Shown here piece by piece: positions 16,920 to 27,764 of a stretch of 64,000 nucleotides of DNA. The notes beneath the pieces were generated by a model. That model saw nothing but the letters and a program-made list of their open reading frames with translations, did not search any database and was not told the origin of the DNA. The DNA comes from Desulfovibrio sp. (GTDB taxonomy: Bacteria; Desulfobacterota; Desulfovibrionia; Desulfovibrionales; Desulfovibrionaceae): assembly GCA_016208105.1 (NCBI GenBank), contig JACQYS010000023.1:124001-188000 (forward strand). Reading direction: 5' to 3'. Positions within the stretch are counted from its first letter, which is position 1, and the number at the start of each line of letters is the position of its first letter. The position numbers were made by a program, and so were the translations under genes.

Positions 16920-17819
16920 TCAGGTCTTCGGGCATTTCGATTTGAGCCAGGTGATTGCGGATTTCCCGGCCAGGGCGCCTTCGCCGACCGCCACGGCGAT
17001 CTGTAAAAATCCGCCTGTGCAGTCCCCGGCTGCGAACACGCCGTCGATGTTGGTTTTCATCTCGGTATCGACTTCGATGAAATTGCCGTTGCGCGCCACG
17101 CCCAGGGTGTAGGCGAAGTCGGTGGACGAGGCTTCGCCAAGGGCGATGAAAAGACCCTGTGCCGTATGCTCGCCGCTTTCGGAAAAGGTGACGGATTCAA
17201 GGCCCGGCGAGCCGGAAAGGGCGGTTATGTTTTCGGTTACGATGCGAACTCCCAGGGCGCTTAAGCGTTCCTGGAACTCGGCCGGGATGGTCGGCTTTTT
17301 GCCCAGGGTGCAGATGGTCACGTCCGGGGTGAAGTTGGTCAGCTCCAGGGCCTGGTTGGCCGCGAAGACGCCCTCTCCGGCCACCACGACGGGCTTGCCC
17401 CTGTAGAAATACCCGTCGCAGGAAACGCAGTAGGACACCCCCTTGCCTTCGTAGTCGCCGATGCCCGGTATCTTCGGCCGGGCCCGGCTTACCCCGGTGG
17501 CCAGTATCACCGCGCAGGCGTGGTACTCACCGTGGTCGGTTTTGATGTGGAAGCCGCCCAAGTCCCCGTGGTGCACGCCCAGCACCTTTTCGCAGCGGAT
17601 GTCCGTTCCGAAGCGAGCGGCCTGGCGGCGGCCCTTTTCGATGAGCTCCTTGCCGGTGATGGTGGTTTCGAACCCGAAATAGTTGTCTATCTCGTAGTCG
17701 CCCGCGACCTTGGGGTCGCACCCGATGACCAGCGTGTCCATCCCGGCCCGGGACGTGTATATGGCGGCGGACAGCCCGGCCGGACCTCCGCCGATGATCA
17801 GGCACTGTATCTCTTCCAT
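16920..17819 (-). CDS. trxB: Thioredoxin-reductase-like FAD/NAD(P) oxidoreductase
   Basis: A 299-residue flavoprotein of the low-molecular-weight thioredoxin reductase family. FAD-binding GGGPAGLSAA lies near residues 10-19, the redox pair CVSCDG at about 130-135, the second nucleotide site (AGEGVFAANQALE, a GxGxxA/G variant) at about 147, and the FAD-binding AAGDCTGG near 265. The start is the ATG at 17819, which has GGAGG about seven bases upstream; the upstream extension lacks conservation. The weaker second motif suggests a ferredoxin- or alternative-donor subtype is possible. Divergent from the 759-residue gene at 18078. Confidence 0.88.
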   Translation of the reverse strand: MEEIQCLIIGGGPAGLSAAIYTSRAGMDTLVIGCDPKVAGDYEIDNYFGFETTITGKELIEKGRRQAARFGTDIRCEKVLGVHHGDLGGFHIKTDHGEYHACAVILATGVSRARPKIPGIGDYEGKGVSYCVSCDGYFYRGKPVVVAGEGVFAANQALELTNFTPDVTICTLGKKPTIPAEFQERLSALGVRIVTENITALSGSPGLESVTFSESGEHTAQGLFIALGEASSTDFAYTLGVARNGNFIEVDTEMKTNIDGVFAAGDCTGGFLQIAVAVGEGALAGKSAITWLKSKCPKT

Positions 17820-18077
17820 CTCTGCCTCCGGAATCAATTGAAAACGTTCGGGAAGAATAACCATGCTTCGGCCAAAGGGAAGCGGAAAATACCGGTCGGG
17901 AGCCGGGCGACCATATGGGCACGCAGAGGTGCGTTGCGTGAGGCGGTTGTTTCCTCCCGTCCCGCAACATGTTCAGAGCGTTACGAACGGCCAGGAGTGA
18001 CTGTTGCCAGGTGGGAGGAATAGACGTAAAATATTTTTTTGGAATTATAACGCCATGCAAAGGATTCCGCGCTTTTT

Positions 18078-20357
18078 ATGAAACAAGCTCCTTTTGTCAC
18101 CGGCGACGGGCAGCTGGTCGAGGCCAGCGTCATCCATTTCAATCAGGATCTGGCCGCGCCGCAGCTCTTCGGCACCTGGCGTCTGAACCACGTTTCGGAC
18201 GCGCTGCGAGGGCTTGTTCGCGATATCGCCGAGCAGTCCAAGAGCCAGGCCCGCTCCCTGGACCATTACCTGGACATAAGCGGCCGCAGCGGCCATTCGC
18301 GCATCGGCATAGACATCCACCTGGGCGACGGCGATCCCGTGGTGTCGGACAAGCACAGGTCCATCGAACTCCCGGTGGTGGTCACAGCCCTCAACAGGCA
18401 CCTGGCCGAGTCGCTGACGGACCTGCAGGCCCTGACCCTGCGCGCCCCAGTGGACATCGGCAGGCTCTTCGTGCCCCTGGGGGACCATCTCGGGCGCGAG
18501 GACGTCCTGGCCGCGCTTGAACGCGAAGAGCTGCTTCTTCCCGAGCACCACGACATAAGCCCCCACGGGGTGGTGGAGCTTCCCCTGGAGAACGTGCGCT
18601 ACATCATTTCCCAGCGCCTCATCTCCATTCCCAACAACTTTTCCGAGATGATCGTTCGCGGCAAGCACGGCCTCTCCATGTTCCAGCAGCCAGCCCCGTC
18701 AGGCCTGCCGGAGGAGCTTGGCCCCAAGGAGTTTCTGGTCAGCGCCATACGCATTTCCCTTGGCCCGTACACGGCGTTCATCTCGCGGCATCTCAGCCAC
18801 CCGACGGTGTTCCATCTGGCGTCGAGGCTTTTGGACGGGGTGCGCACCACCGGCATGGGCACCCTGCGCCAGGCGGAAATATACAATCGAGGCGACGATT
18901 CGGTCAGCTGCAAGGACCTGCGGGTGCGCATCAAGCTTTATCCCGCGGACGAGCGGGTGGCCTCGATCTCCAGCCGGGTGTTGAAGCCCGGAAAGGCCAC
19001 GGCCATCCTGGGCCGGGGCGTGGATTTCGCGGAAATAACCGACATCTTCAACCCGGAGGCCTGCAACGCGCTGTTCGACGAGATATCCGCCGCTCCGGGA
19101 CGGGGAGGGCTCTACGGGCGCATCATGATGCCCGGGCGCATCGTGAACATCCCCTGGGAACAGGAGGACATGCGGTGGATTCCGGAATTCCAGTGGCGCC
19201 TGGTGTACGAGTGCGCGCGCGGCAACGTGCCGGAATCGGTCCTGGCCGACGAGGAAATCCCCAAGCGTTTCAGGTCGTTCCTGCAGGACCTCAAGTACGT
19301 CGGCGGCGACCAGAGCCTCTCCAAGGTGTTCGTGTGCGATTCGCTGCCCCCGGTGGACGCCCTGCGGGTGCTCAAGAGAAACGGCGTGGGCGTGGTGCTC
19401 ATAAAAAGCATCAACATGCGCGACGCGGACAACGGCGGCAAGCCGGAGTACTACGTCGACCAGTCCTCCTATGAGGAAATCACCCGCCTGTGGCGCGAGG
19501 GCATGCGCTTCTACATGGTTTTCGAATCGAACGGGCACTGCCATGTCCGGGAATTCAAGAACGGCTTCTGGGTCACGTCTGAAGGCAAGGAGCGCATTTC
19601 CAGGCTGCACACCACGGTGGCCTTCTTCGGTTCCGTGGTGGACGAATTAAAGCCCATCCTGCTTCCGCAGTTGGAGGAGTTTTTCGCCGCCCTGGCCGGG
19701 GACGAACGCCTTGGGCAGGGGCTGGCCGTGGCGCACGGCAGCGGCCCGGGCGTCATGAAGGCCGTGGACGACGCGGCCGCCCGGTACGGAATCTACCGCA
19801 TCGGCGTGGGCATAGACGGCGAGAAGATCGGCCAGGAAACGAACTTCTCCCCCGAGGCCGTGGTGCAGTTCGTGAACATCGCCTTAAACACCCGCCAAGA
19901 CATCCTGGACCGACGCTCGCTGTTCAAGGTGTTCAACATCGGCGGCTACGGCACCTGCTACGAAATCAACATGGCGCTCACCTTCATGAAGATCGGGCAC
20001 TGCCTGCCCGCCCCCTACGTGTTCGTGGACCCCATGGGCCTGGGCGGCGACGGAGGCCACCTCTGGCGCAAGGCCATCGAGCAGTTCCAGGAGCTTTCCT
20101 CGGCCCATAGCGCGGGCCAGGCCGAGATTCCCCCGCTCGGGCCCATGTGGGTGGTGAACTGCTGCCATCTGGTGAAGTCCTACCCTGAGGCCCTGGCCGT
20201 CATTAAGTCGTTTTTGGACGACCCGGCGGCGTACTGGAAAACGGCGGGGATAGAGCTCGCAAAGGTGGAAGCGGCCAGGGACAATCTGGCCAGGGCCGGA
20301 CTGGTGATCCCGCCCTATATCGACCGGGCCCTGGAATTGGCTGGAATACAAGGATAA
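18078..20357 (+). CDS. Large protein with LOG/lysine-decarboxylase-like Rossmann C-terminal domain
   Basis: A 759-residue cytoplasmic protein. The last 230 residues or so look like a LOG-family Rossmann domain: strand TVAFFGSV, then VAHGSGPGVMKAVDDAA, and the phosphoribohydrolase-type motif NIGGYGTCYEI, where classical LOG enzymes have PGGxGTxxE. The preceding 500 residues contain no domain I recognise; features include HLGDGDP near residue 93 and the stretch KSINMRDADNGG near 440. LOG enzymes cleave cytokinin or nucleotide monophosphates and other members bind nucleotides; the first Pro of the motif is replaced here. It is a single gene, divergent from trxB and 66 bp before a hybrid kinase. 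Confidence 0.65.
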   Translation: MKQAPFVTGDGQLVEASVIHFNQDLAAPQLFGTWRLNHVSDALRGLVRDIAEQSKSQARSLDHYLDISGRSGHSRIGIDIHLGDGDPVVSDKHRSIELPVVVTALNRHLAESLTDLQALTLRAPVDIGRLFVPLGDHLGREDVLAALEREELLLPEHHDISPHGVVELPLENVRYIISQRLISIPNNFSEMIVRGKHGLSMFQQPAPSGLPEELGPKEFLVSAIRISLGPYTAFISRHLSHPTVFHLASRLLDGVRTTGMGTLRQAEIYNRGDDSVSCKDLRVRIKLYPADERVASISSRVLKPGKATAILGRGVDFAEITDIFNPEACNALFDEISAAPGRGGLYGRIMMPGRIVNIPWEQEDMRWIPEFQWRLVYECARGNVPESVLADEEIPKRFRSFLQDLKYVGGDQSLSKVFVCDSLPPVDALRVLKRNGVGVVLIKSINMRDADNGGKPEYYVDQSSYEEITRLWREGMRFYMVFESNGHCHVREFKNGFWVTSEGKERISRLHTTVAFFGSVVDELKPILLPQLEEFFAALAGDERLGQGLAVAHGSGPGVMKAVDDAAARYGIYRIGVGIDGEKIGQETNFSPEAVVQFVNIALNTRQDILDRRSLFKVFNIGGYGTCYEINMALTFMKIGHCLPAPYVFVDPMGLGGDGGHLWRKAIEQFQELSSAHSAGQAEIPPLGPMWVVNCCHLVKSYPEALAVIKSFLDDPAAYWKTAGIELAKVEAARDNLARAGLVIPPYIDRALELAGIQG

Positions 20358-20423
20358 TTTTGGCTCAGTGCCTAATGAACTCGTGATCCGTTGCCTTGGG
20401 AGTAGTTGCAGTATGGAACCGAG

Positions 20424-22784
<2,361 letters not shown>

Positions 22785-22814
22785 GAACAGGGGGAGCGTG
22801 TCAGCGGCGAGGGC

Positions 22815-23792
22815 TCACGCGCTGGCGATGCATTTTCTGGCCAGGTCCGCCATGATCTCCCTGGCCATCATTTCGGTCTGGGGCTTGGGGAATTGCCCGT
22901 CGGCCTTCACGGATTCACCCTTGTGCTGGGTCTCTTCCGTGATGAGCGACGAGAAGAGATAAACGGGCAGGCGCGCCAGGTCGGGATCGTCCTTGATGGA
23001 CCGGCACAAGGTGTAGCCGTCCATGACCGGCATTTCCACGTCCGTGATCACCACGTTCACCAGCTCCGTGAGTTCCACGCCCGCTTCCTTGGCTTCCTCC
23101 GCCTTTTCTTTCAATATGTCCAAGGCGTTCTTGCCGCTGTCCGCGGAAATCACGCTGAAAGCCTCGTCCTGTTCCAAAGCCTTTTTCACCATGCGCCGCA
23201 CCAGAAGCTGGTCGTCCACGTGCAGCACGTTGATGTTGTGGTCGGACTTTATCCCCGCGGAGACGCCGAAGAAGTCCTTCCCGGATTCCGGGTTGAGCTC
23301 GATGACGATCTTTTCCATGTCGAGAATGAAAACAATGTGGCCTTCAAGGTTAACAAGCCCGGTGAAGGCGTTCTTGGAATATTCGTTGATGTGCTTGTTG
23401 GGCTGTTCCACATCCGCCCAGCTCAGGCGGTAAATCCTGGTGATGCCCGAGACCAGAAAGCCGGTCATCACCTGGTTGAATTCGGTGATGATCATTTTCT
23501 GGGTGTCGTGATCCTCCACCTGGTTCTGCTCCAGGTATCTGGACAGGGAGACGATGGGGACCACCTTGTCCCGGTCTTTGAAATGGAAGGCCCCCCAGAC
23601 CGAATGGTGCGCTGAGACCGGCGGCCGCATTATTTGCTGGGGAAGGCGGGTGATTTTTAAAACCTTGGCGACGTTTATGCCGTAGAATGCGCGGCTGACC
23701 GAATCTCCATTCTTTAGATCCAGGTAGAAAACCATGATCTCAACTTCATTGGTGCCAACTTCGGTAAGAGCCAATTGCCTGTCGTAGCTCAT
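22815..23792 (-). CDS. cheV: Chemotaxis coupling protein CheV (CheW + receiver)
   Basis: A 325-residue protein with an N-terminal CheW-like domain (about 15-170, with the fold segment VPIVSLSRYL and the end LVNLEGHIVFILDME) and a C-terminal receiver domain (about 190-320; acidic start LHVDDQ, phospho-Asp in VVITDVEMP, conserved Lys in FPKP). CheV couples chemoreceptors to the kinase CheA, and receiver phosphorylation tunes adaptation. The ATG at 23792 is chosen because GAGG lies about seven bases upstream; the frame extends to a TTG six bases earlier. A chemoreceptor gene lies about 5 kb away, and no other che gene is in the window. Confidence 0.93.
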   Translation of the reverse strand: MSYDRQLALTEVGTNEVEIMVFYLDLKNGDSVSRAFYGINVAKVLKITRLPQQIMRPPVSAHHSVWGAFHFKDRDKVVPIVSLSRYLEQNQVEDHDTQKMIITEFNQVMTGFLVSGITRIYRLSWADVEQPNKHINEYSKNAFTGLVNLEGHIVFILDMEKIVIELNPESGKDFFGVSAGIKSDHNINVLHVDDQLLVRRMVKKALEQDEAFSVISADSGKNALDILKEKAEEAKEAGVELTELVNVVITDVEMPVMDGYTLCRSIKDDPDLARLPVYLFSSLITEETQHKGESVKADGQFPKPQTEMMAREIMADLARKCIASA

Positions 23793-23798
23793 GTCCAA

Positions 23799-24372
23799 CC
23801 TCGTGCTTCTGGAGAGGGATACGGTGGGCTAGCGTGGGGCAGGGGCGTGATTCCTGGATTATTTGAAGACAGGGTAGCCGCCACTGCGAGCCGCAACCAA
23901 ATAAAAGCCGGAAGGATGAATGATTGGCTTCATCAGCTCTATTATGCCTAATGCGAGGACACATCAAGAAAGAAAGTTCCTGCGAAGTGCGGCAGGTTCT
24001 TGAATTTTTTTGGATGGATCGGATTGCCTGCCTTGCTCACCTGATTCATGCAACACGCGTGCGGCATGGATTTCTAGGGCGAAATACCTATGTATTTTGA
24101 TGAGATGCGGTTTGTTCGCACGTATAATGGGTGCGAACAATGTTTAAAAAATCAGAACATGACATTTACTGCGCACGCTGAAATGCAAAGAGATGCGCGC
24201 AAGTTGCTTGCGCCTTGTGCATAACACAGGGCGCAGTGAAGATAGGGTGTCTTTGTATCATGGCCAACACTCGAAACGCCGACATGAGCCCTTCGCCGTC
24301 ATGCGTTGTTTGCAGGGCGCGATCTCCGGGACAAAGCGTGCTCTGGAGATGGTATCACATTCTCATTTCTCG
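23799..24372. other. Gene-poor stretch with small inverted repeats
   Basis: No convincing coding sequence. It holds a perfect 10-bp inverted repeat (24112-24121 and 24131-24140) whose 9-nt spacer contains TATAAT, and a 7-bp hairpin GCGCAAG/CTTGCGC at 24197-24213. Open frames here (for example 24193 onward) have no ribosome-binding site or recognisable protein. Confidence 0.5.
24112..24140 (+). promoter_or_regulatory. Inverted repeat embracing a -10-like TATAAT
   Basis: TTGTTCGCAC and GTGCGAACAA flank GTATAATGG. A -10-like hexamer in the centre of a dyad is the usual geometry of a repressor-controlled promoter. No good -35 is seen and no gene follows on the + strand within 250 bp, so a small RNA or a relict promoter are both possible. 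Confidence 0.35.
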
Positions 24373-24838
24373 TCACTGCAGGTTCCGGGGTATCATCTTG
24401 TCCCAGCGTTTTTCGCGCACCACCTTGCCGTTTTCGCTCAGGCGCCTTGTAACGGTCAGGTTGAAGTTCTTCTCGTCGGATACGAGGGTGTATTTCGCGT
24501 CGAGCTTGATGGCCCGGCCGGGCAGGGTGATGGCGTAGTCCGAGACGGCCACATAGGAGGCGTGGGCCGGGTCGTCGTCCTTTACCTTGAAGGTGTTGGT
24601 TTCGTGGCGGCGCACGGAGACGTTGCCCACGGTGAAGGTTTCGTCGTCGCCGGTGGTGTATGTGGTGGTGCCGGTGTTCTCGTCATAGTGGGCGGGCCAG
24701 TTCCACCCCGTCCGGCATGGTGAGCCGGTCCTTGACTGTGGTGAAGGAGTACTGCGCGGCGGGAGCCTCGGCGGCCCATGCGAGGAGGACGAGGCACAGC
24801 GCCGGAATCCGGGCAGCCGAGAGCAGCAGGCGAGCCAT
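24373..24838 (-). pseudogene. CocE/NonD-type hydrolase remnant with internal deletion
   Basis: The minus-strand ATG at 24838 has a good GGAGG site and begins a signal peptide (MARLLLSAARIPALCLVLLAW) followed by YSFTTVKDRLTMPDGVELA, the usual N-terminus of exported X-Pro dipeptidyl-peptidase/CocE hydrolases. That frame stops at about 24684. Near 24690-24700 coding switches to another frame that runs to 24373 and ends REKRWDKMIPRNLQ, the typical C-terminus (WDxxIPR) of the same family. About 400-500 central residues, including the catalytic Ser domain, are missing. The two halves of one family joined out of frame indicate an internal deletion; the gene cannot make an active enzyme. Confidence 0.7.
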
Positions 24839-24876
24839 GACAGCACCTCCGGTCGATCGATAGAAGCTATCCTGTA

Positions 24877-25620
24877 TTATTTCTGGTTCTCCAGAAAGGC
24901 AATGGCCTGGCGCAATTCGGCGAACTGGTAGATGATGTAGTCCGGCTCGGCCCCGCTCGGCTTTTTCCTGCCCTGGTTGGAGGAGAAGAAGACGGTCTTC
25001 ATGCCCATCTGGCTGGCCCCGAAAACGTCGCGGTACATGTCGTTGCCCACGAAGAGCACCTCTTCGGGCAGCATGTCCAATCCTTCAAGTGCGGCTTTAA
25101 AGATTCTGCTGTCGGGTTTTCTGTAGCCCAGGTCGCCGGAGACGATGATGGGGTCGAAGTAGCGATCGATTCCCACGGCCCGCATTTCCGGCAAAGCCCA
25201 GGCGCTCTGGGCGTCGGACAGGGCGGCCAGCTCGTAGCGCTGCGACAATTCGTCCAGTATGTTCTGCACTTCCGGGTAGAGCTGCAAGCGGTACCGGGAG
25301 ATGCCCCGGTACATCTCGGCCATGAACTGCGGCATCCACTTGAGCTTCCCCGGAGGCAGGGCCTTGCAGGCTTCCGGCCTGCGGCGCAGGTACTCCCGCC
25401 ACAGCTCCACGGCGTCGAACTCCGGGAATTGCTCGGTGCTCTTTTTGCGCTGCTCGTCCATGATGCTGTAGTATTCGTCCCGGACCTCCCAGCGGTGGGC
25501 CGGTATGCCCTGATAGGTCAGGAAATGGCTGATTCCACGGTAGATTTCCTCGTTGCCTTCATCGGTCTGGATGTCGACGAGGGTTCCGTTGATGTCGAAA
25601 ATGATGCCCTTCACGTTCAT
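24877..25620 (-). CDS. HAD-superfamily hydrolase
   Basis: A 247-residue phosphatase-like protein. Motif I is FDINGTLVD (about residues 8-16), where the first Asp is the nucleophile; motif II Ser is in ALSDAQ; the Lys is in GYRKPDSRIF; motif IV is FVGNDMYRD. The cap is a helical C1 type, as in phosphoglycolate-phosphatase or haloacid-dehalogenase relatives. The substrate is unknown. The start at 25620 has GAGGG upstream and overlaps the stop of the upstream phosphotransferase-like gene by 4 bp, so the two are coupled. The longer frame to 26028 overlaps that gene and is discounted. Confidence 0.88.
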   Translation of the reverse strand: MNVKGIIFDINGTLVDIQTDEGNEEIYRGISHFLTYQGIPAHRWEVRDEYYSIMDEQRKKSTEQFPEFDAVELWREYLRRRPEACKALPPGKLKWMPQFMAEMYRGISRYRLQLYPEVQNILDELSQRYELAALSDAQSAWALPEMRAVGIDRYFDPIIVSGDLGYRKPDSRIFKAALEGLDMLPEEVLFVGNDMYRDVFGASQMGMKTVFFSSNQGRKKPSGAEPDYIIYQFAELRQAIAFLENQK

Positions 25621-26624
25621 GGCAGTGCCCTCAATATCTTTTTTGCCTGGTTGACCAATTGCCAGCGGTAACCCCAGTCGATCCAGGAGTTGCGCGCGAT
25701 GCGCAGCAGGGTGATGCCCATGTAGAAGGGGATGCGCCTGGTGATGGCCCCAAAGGCGCTCGCCCGGTCCGGGAAGTGGCAGCAGTATTCCCAGAGGAAG
25801 TGGCCGATGAACGGCTCGGCATTGGCGGGATTTCCCTGTCCCTGGTAAAAGAAATGGGCCAGCTCGCCGCAGAGCCTTCCAAGGTCGAAGGCCCTGTCCG
25901 CCCATTGCATGCGCTCCAGGTCGATGGCCAGGACGGACCGGCCCTTGCCGAACAGGAAGTTGGAGGGAGTGGCGTCCCCGTGCACCAGCACGGCCCGGTC
26001 TTCCCACATGGCGCCGCGGCCGCGCCAAGCTTCACGCAGGAAACGGAGTTCGTCTGAGTGGTCCGGCCCCATTCCCCGCTTGGTGACGAGCGAACCGATG
26101 AGGCGGTCCATGTAGGCGCAGCTGTGGTCGAAGATGACCCCCCAGTCTCCCACGGTCCGGTTGTGCATGGCGGCCAGGAAATGGGCCAGGGCGGTGAGCT
26201 TGCGGTAGAGCCTGTCGCGTGCGCCCAGGTGCATGGCCTCGGTGATCACTTTGCTAAGCGAGTCCCCGGTGAGAAACTCCATCATCAGCACGTTGTTTAT
26301 GGCCGGATTGAAGCCCAGGGGCTTCACCACGTAGTGCGGCCAGGAGTCGAACCCGAGGCCCCGAAGGTGGAGGAGGTTTGAGAATTCGGTTTCTCCGGTC
26401 CTCAGGTGATGGCCGTGGAGGAATTTGGGAGGATAGAACTTGGCCACAAGCCGCGCGTTGCTGTGCTTTTCCTCATAGAGGTAGACGTCTCGCGAGCAGG
26501 CTGCCTGGAAAACCCGGAAATCCGCATGGGCCGGGTGGGCGCCAAGCTGCGGCAGGATATGGTCGCGCATGTAGGCATGCAGCGGGTCCTGAAGGTCAAC
26601 ATGTCCCAGGTACCTGCCGAACAT
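25617..26624 (-). CDS. Aminoglycoside-phosphotransferase-like (APH/choline kinase fold) protein
   Basis: About 335 residues of the APH/protein-kinase-like fold: catalytic loop LVHGDATPSNFLF (HGD with the following Asn), metal-binding AIDLERMQWADRAFDLGRL where others have DFE/DxE, and an N-terminal lobe with the Lys in LVAKFYPP. It probably phosphorylates a small metabolite, and given the coupled HAD phosphatase a sugar or choline-like substrate is as likely as a drug. Start at ATG 26624 is preferred (GGAG upstream); the frame continues to an ATG at 26705 without a ribosome-binding site. Confidence 0.8.
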   Translation of the reverse strand: MFGRYLGHVDLQDPLHAYMRDHILPQLGAHPAHADFRVFQAACSRDVYLYEEKHSNARLVAKFYPPKFLHGHHLRTGETEFSNLLHLRGLGFDSWPHYVVKPLGFNPAINNVLMMEFLTGDSLSKVITEAMHLGARDRLYRKLTALAHFLAAMHNRTVGDWGVIFDHSCAYMDRLIGSLVTKRGMGPDHSDELRFLREAWRGRGAMWEDRAVLVHGDATPSNFLFGKGRSVLAIDLERMQWADRAFDLGRLCGELAHFFYQGQGNPANAEPFIGHFLWEYCCHFPDRASAFGAITRRIPFYMGITLLRIARNSWIDWGYRWQLVNQAKKILRALP

Positions 26625-26705
26625 CGTCACGCTCCGGGCTTTGTTGCAGGGGCATAAGGCGGACGCCATCCAACTGACGAGCCAGACGCGCTGGCGGTAC
26701 GCCAT

Positions 26706-27155
26706 TATTTATCATCTATGTCACCTGATTGTAACACACAAGGGGAGAGAGCGTGAATTATTTCAGGCCCTGCTGCTCGTCGCCTGAGTGGAGCTCCCAG
26801 AGCGATCCGTCGCTCTGGCGCATGATGTGCCGCCCGTCCGGCGTCCTCCCGTGGAGTTCGGAACCGGCCGGGCCGGTGGAGAGGAAAACGGGTGGATGCG
26901 AGGTGTCGTGGTCCAGACCGGTGGGGAGCGGCCTAACACGCCGCCTGCGCGAGCAAGCCGGTAAAAACGCAGGTCGGTCCGGGCGTATGGAACGCCCTGG
27001 GGGGGGTACTGGTGGATTATCGAGGTTTGTTGAAGCGTTTGGACATGTTCGGGCGATTGGCGATGGCGGTTGCTACCACGGCCTCTCCCGGGTGGTGGAG
27101 CACCAATTGCCAACTCCGGATTAAGGCAGCCGGAGCTGGCAATTGGGTAACATTC
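26706..27155. other. Non-coding stretch with frame-broken coding-like fragments and a long hairpin
   Basis: No intact gene is supported. On the minus strand, coding-like pieces lie in different frames: one ending at 26757 (DGRHIMRQSDGSLWELHSGD), another at about 26930-27010 (HQYPPQGVPYARTDLRFY), separated by a run of eight C/G at about 27000-27008. A 17-bp inverted repeat lies at 27103-27146. I do not recognise the original protein. Confidence 0.3.
27103..27146. repeat. 17-bp inverted repeat with 10-nt loop
   Basis: Arms 27103-27119 and 27130-27146 pair over 17 positions with one G-U. It lies 10 bp after the stop codon of the AT-rich secreted protein gene on the minus strand. It lacks a T-tract on either side, so it may be a weak terminator, a mRNA-stabilising stem, or a repeat-family copy. 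Confidence 0.6.
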
Positions 27156-27764
27156 TTACTGCCCGGCTTGTGGCGTCAAGTTCTTTGCCAGGGAACGCAT
27201 TGCGTCAGCATGCTCCTTGCAGAGGGGGATGTTGAAGTATTCTATGGAATAACGGGTGAGTTTGATGGCCCCTTGTCCAGTAATGAAATAGTCCTCTTTG
27301 TACTTTGAACCACATTGAACCGGGTTTCCGTATTTATCAGTCATGCTTTTCATTTCGAGATTGTGGTCGTGGCTTGATGCAAGGATAATGTACATTACCC
27401 TGTTTTTGTAAAAGTAAATCTGAACTTGTTGTTTCGTTTTGATGTCTGCGTACGTTAGGATTTTCACGTCAACAAGCTTGCTGTCTGCCTCTCGAACGGT
27501 ATTGTATACTTCAATAATATTTTTTTGTTCATATACTGCATTGTCATTCAATAGACAGCCCAGGCTTCCCTCGAATCTTGCCAGCCTAAATATTGTCCAT
27601 AAGTCATGAGTTGTTATTCCGTTTTTGTCTGCGTTTATTTTCGACTTCACATCATCGAGAGACATGTTGAACTTGATGTCTTGATACCCGTCTATTGTAT
27701 TTGAAAGACAAAATGAAGGTGCTGATACAATAAGTGCGCATATTATGGAAAATATAGTCTTCAT
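27156..27764 (-). CDS. Secreted hypothetical protein, AT-rich orphan
   Basis: A 202-residue protein with a clear signal peptide (MKTIFSIICALIVSAPSFCLS). Mature part begins NTIDGYQDIKFNMSLDDVKS, a layout seen in small periplasmic proteins that start with a repeated-helix/strand motif, with cysteines in GSLGCLLND, GNPVQCGSK and NIPLCKEH that could form disulfides. No family is recognised. Its composition is far richer in A+T than the flanking genes, which suggests recent transfer. It stands alone, and the adjacent DNA on both sides is non-coding. Confidence 0.7.
   Translation of the reverse strand: MKTIFSIICALIVSAPSFCLSNTIDGYQDIKFNMSLDDVKSKINADKNGITTHDLWTIFRLARFEGSLGCLLNDNAVYEQKNIIEVYNTVREADSKLVDVKILTYADIKTKQQVQIYFYKNRVMYIILASSHDHNLEMKSMTDKYGNPVQCGSKYKEDYFITGQGAIKLTRYSIEYFNIPLCKEHADAMRSLAKNLTPQAGQ

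Noticed and set aside
24193-24723. 176-codon plus-strand frame
   Set aside because: Overlaps the hydrolase remnant in antisense; no start site, no recognisable protein.
26706-27155. Complete insertion sequence
   Set aside because: There is a good inverted repeat but no transposase and no matching second end.
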